Assembly (NCBI GenBank): GCA_014898425.1
Contig: RCSZ01000023.1
Location: 186,001 to 250,000 of the forward strand
Direction of reading: 5' to 3'
Length of the DNA stretch: 64,000 nt
Source of the DNA: Botryotinia globosa
Lineage: Eukaryota > Ascomycota > Leotiomycetes > Helotiales > Sclerotiniaceae
The notes beneath the pieces were generated by a model. The model saw nothing but the letters and a program-made list of their open reading frames with translations. It ran no database searches and had not been told where the DNA came from. The position numbers were made by a program, and so were the translations under genes. Below, in pieces: positions 59,933 through 64,000 of this stretch; position 1 is the stretch's first letter, and each line of letters opens with the position of its first letter.

Positions 59933-62900
59933 TAGTAGTAGTAGTAATATTTATTAATGTTCATTGAGCCGGCTTAAGGCTGATCCTGGGAACCTTCTGA
60001 GGGATATAGGGATATATTAAGCTATAAATTTATTTAATATTTTAAAAAACAATTTATATATATAAAGATTAGGGTTTATTTGAATAACTCTTTTTTTATT
60101 AATTGAAGTGAAGCCAATAATATTTTCAGGATTTTAAAAAATTAGATATGGTTTTTTAGAAATAAACAAATATAAATTATAAGAGTATATATTTATAAGA
60201 TATATAAATATTAAATAATATTTCTATTATATCCTTTAGTTGTTATTTAAATTAAATAGAGAAAGAGTAGGTTTTGATTAAAAAGAAAGAAAGAGAAAAA
60301 GAAAAAAAGGAAAAGATAATTGGATGTTTTTAGTGGAAGCAAATATTAGTATAAAATCGAATAATTCTAAAGAATTCAGTTAATATTAGTAATTGTGATA
60401 TTAGAAATGAAAAATAATTAAAGTTTTTTATTATCAATAAGAATAGGAGTAAAAGTGATTGTTTAGATTATTTCCCAAATTAAGCTAGCGATTTTCGATA
60501 TAATATTAAATATTTAGGAATTTTTTGATAATTGTAGAAGTATTTTAAGTTAGTGTTTTGATACTGGAATTTTCTATAATATTATATAAAATCTTTATAT
60601 TTTATATATATAGTTAGAATATAATATGATATCTTTTTTAGTAGATCTAATTTTGAAGGAAATTTAATTGTATAAATAAGATTCTATTTGTTATAAATAT
60701 CTAAAAAAATAAGTTGTTGTTTTTTTTATTAAAATTATTTTATTTGGTTATAGAGTTTTTTGATAATAATTCCTATCCTATTAATAATAGATATTGAAAT
60801 AAATTTTAAATTCTAAATAGATTTGTAAACTCTAAGGTCAATAAATTTGTTAATAGTTTTATTCTTTTTAATATTTATATATTCAAAAAACTAATAAATC
60901 TTAATATCAAAAATTTGTATAATATTTTAATAAATATAAAAAACTTATTGGAAAAAATCAAATATATTATTATATAGATATTAAATTATTGAGATACTAT
61001 TGATATAAAGCTATAAGTATTATTTATTAAATAAAAAGATTTTTAAAATATATTTGAAGTTTATATAAATTTTGATTACCTTTGAATTAAAGATATATAA
61101 GGTATTATTGATTAAATTCAAATTAATAGTAATTTATTTTTTATTTTGATATATTATATACTTATATTTAATAAATCTCTTTCTATTAATAATTTATTTA
61201 AAATTATTTGAAAAAATTGAGATTTTATTGGAAAAGAGATGAAATTACTATTTTTTGAAATTAATAGTTATTATTTTCTTATTAATATTTTCTATTGAAT
61301 TTATTTAATATTTTAAAGAGAAATATAGAGGTTATAATATAGAGTATATAATATTAAAAAGGATTATTTCTAAATACTGAATTTTGATTTTAGATTTTTA
61401 TTATTAATTAATATTTTTGTTTCTAATAATAAATAAAAATATAATCCAATAGATTATAAAATAAAAGATATTTATTGATTAGATATATATAGTGAAATAA
61501 AATTTAACTTTATTCAATATTATATTAATAAATAAAATGTTTATATTTCTAAAGAAAATAGTTATTAGAATAATCTTTCAAATTGAAAATATACCTTTAA
61601 ATATTAAAATAAATATTTGTTTTAATAGATCGATATACTAGCCTACCCAAAAGAAAATAATAAAATTACAAATAATATATTGAATACAAAATGATTTTAT
61701 TCTATTATTAAATTATATTTTGATTCTATATATAAAAAAGGGGATAATATAAATAATAATAGCTTTATATAAAGCTGAGATTAGAAAACTATTAATCATT
61801 TTTATAAAATTATAAATATAATATACTACTATTCAAGCTTTAATAGTTTTTATAGTTATATATCTTTTAAAAAAGAATTTCCTATTAAATCAAATTTCAA
61901 ATCATTTTAGAACAAATTATACTTTATTTTTGATTATAATAATTAATATAATAATAAGTTTTTTATTGATAATATAAAAAAAAGTATAATTCCTTCTCTT
62001 TTTAATAAAATAAATCATTTTAAGTTTTTTGAGGATAAAAACAATTTTATTATTATTATTTTATTCGAAAATCTTTTTTATATTGTTTATTAAAGTAAGG
62101 ATATTAATATTCAGGGATTGAAAAGTCTAATATAAACAAAGGTTATTAATATATTCGAAATATAACTTCGTATCCTACGATATAAGCTTAATCAGATACA
62201 GTATATATAATACTAGAAAAAGAGAAAAGCCCTATAATATTCTATATACAATTCTATAATTAAATATAATCAAATTCTCTAAATAAACTTGAATATATTG
62301 GTTGGTAAAGAAAAAGTCGATTAATCTTAGGAAGATTAAGGGCTAGCCTTATCTAATTATTTTTTTCAATAGTCTTCATTTTAGAAATATATTAAAAACA
62401 CCTTAAATATTCATAATAATCATAATAATTTTCAATTCTTAGGAAAAAACAATCTCTATATTATATATAAAACAAGCAATTAGATTTATAACAATGTTTT
62501 TAAAAAAAACTTTTTTGTATTATAAACTGAGGATATTATTGATTAATATGGTTTATATCAAATAATAGGCTATAATTCTTTTCAAATCTTTTGAAATACA
62601 AAAGATAAATATAATTGATTGTTAGAAATAAACAAAGGATTTATTTTTTTTATCAATCTTGAGTAATATAATTATTTCAATAAACTTCTAAACTTACAAA
62701 ATGAAATTGAATATTAAATATCAATTATAAAGTTTATATAAAATATCGCTGATTATTAGCTAGTAATTTTTGAGTATTTGTATTATAATATAATCAGTAT
62801 TTAAAGAGATATTAGAGATTCTAATAATATTATATTCAATTTTCTTTATTAAAACAAATTAAAATCACCCTAGAATACTCAATTCATTTCAATTTTCAAG

Positions 62901-64000
62901 GAGATTATATTCAAGGTTATTAAAGGTATTGAAGCAATCAAGGACTTTCTTATATAAAACCTTAGTCTTCTCTATAATATTTTTAATAAGGTTTCTATTA
63001 ATAAATAATAAAAGCAATTTCAGGCTAAACTTTAGTTTATACTAATTGATAACTTTATAGAATTTTTTATTATCTTTAACTCCATTTATAATATTTTTTT
63101 AATAATTATATTTTGCTTATCAAATTATTTTATAAAAAATTTAAATTATTTAAAGGATATTTTTGTTTAAGATATTACATTTATAGAAATAATCCCGATA
63201 TATCTTTTTATATTCAAAGGTTTATTATAATATAGTTTTATTATTTCCTTTATTAGATTTATTAATTATATAAATAATAATATTTATTATTATTATAAAA
63301 TCTATTATATATACTTTAATTATAACTTTATTTATAAAAAAAAGAAAACTAGAAAAATAGATTATATCGATATATATTAAATCAAATAATTTTTCTAATT
63401 CTATCTCTAAGATTTTATAATAATATTGTTTTAATAAGATTATACCCCATTTTGAAATAATAATAATTTATATCTTATAATCCAAACTATTATATATATC
63501 TTTTTAATAATAATTTTAATAAAAAGAATATTTAAAAAAATAAAGTTAATAATATAATTAGCTTTATATATAAACTTACTAAAGATATTAATAAAATCTA
63601 TACCACTATTACTAAATCAATATATTAGATTTAAATCTTTATATTTGAATTACACCCTTAATTCAAATATATAATATTAAATATTAAAATCGCTCTTTAT
63701 CAAATATTGAAATAATAGAATTAAATATAATATATAATTAATTATTTCATTATTACTTAGTTAGTAATACAAATTGAATATAGTATTTCTATTTATATTA
63801 ATTTAGAAAAGATCTTTATTATATATAAAGCAATATTGTTATATATATAGATCAATATCTTTACATATATATATCATAATCCGAAAGTGATTTGACTTTT
63901 TAGAGTTCTCAAAATTCTAGAAGTTTATCAAAGTATAATAATCATAGCTCGAATGGTTTTAAATCCGTATATTGATAGCTATTCAGAATTCTTGAATATA
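59933..64000 (-). mobile_element. LINE-L copy L7, 3' two-thirds (cut by window edge)
   Basis: Tail tagtagtagtagtaa at 59933, best-preserved terminal block of the family (gccggcttaaggctgatcct followed by gggaaccttctgaggg), purine tract about 60275-60315, then colinear with L3 from 20024 to about 24090. Contains the central ~3 kb absent from L4. No readable frame. Confidence 0.7.

Overview
This window looks like a eukaryotic, most likely filamentous-ascomycete, AT-isochore: very AT-rich (by eye about four of every five bases, not computed), with no intact gene that I can defend. It is packed with nested transposable-element relics. Copies of each repeat differ mainly by C/T and G/A transitions, which is the mark of repeat-induced point mutation (RIP) or a similar process. 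The fungal assignment is inferred from that pattern, from Tc1/mariner-type elements with TA target duplications, and from a RIP-decayed nuclear 18S rRNA piece at 58.8 kb. No species can be named. The region could be pericentromeric or subtelomeric.

Main families, all recognised by comparing the window with itself. (1) LINE-L: a ~6 kb non-LTR-like element with a (TAC)n/(TAG)n 3' tail and 13-16 bp target-site duplications. Seven copies or fragments lie at 3.6-4.15, 12.18-18.42, 20.02-26.04, 27.94-31.02, 40.94-42.57, 59.53-59.93 and 59.93-64.0 kb. (2) Family A: a ~970 bp short-TIR element whose copies often host other insertions (1-0.35, 5.63-6.6, 18.64-19.6, 27.14-31.39, 32.48-33.74, 38.29-40.08 kb, plus fragments). 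(3) TA-flanked TIR elements: one 1.33 kb Tc1-like element and two ~0.5 kb MITEs sharing its ends, two 815 bp foldback elements, two unrelated ~460 bp elements, a 389 bp MITE with ~80 bp perfect arms, and a 226 bp MITE. (4) Two 557/558 bp TRIM-like elements (16.30 and 53.58 kb), each with 142 bp terminal repeats and a 5 bp target duplication.

Layout. 0-12 kb: family A fragments, small TIR elements, a 360 bp tandem duplication and a Tc1-like relic. 12-26 kb: two near-complete LINE-L copies, the first hosting a TRIM, separated by a family A copy. 26-42.6 kb: mostly nested family A copies hosting LINE-L and MITEs. 42.6-53.6 kb: an AT desert holding only low-complexity internal repeats. 52.2-58.6 kb: minisatellites, including two in-frame-periodic repeat ORFs (12 bp and 39 bp units), a 140 bp tandem repeat that shows RIP directly, 9 bp and 19 bp arrays and a (TTA)n run. 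58.6-64 kb: a GC-rich palindrome, the 18S fragment, then a family A copy broken by one LINE-L copy that is itself broken by another.

Nothing here works together as a pathway. The interest lies in the order of insertions, in which pieces escaped mutation (short elements and outer ends), and in the few GC islands.
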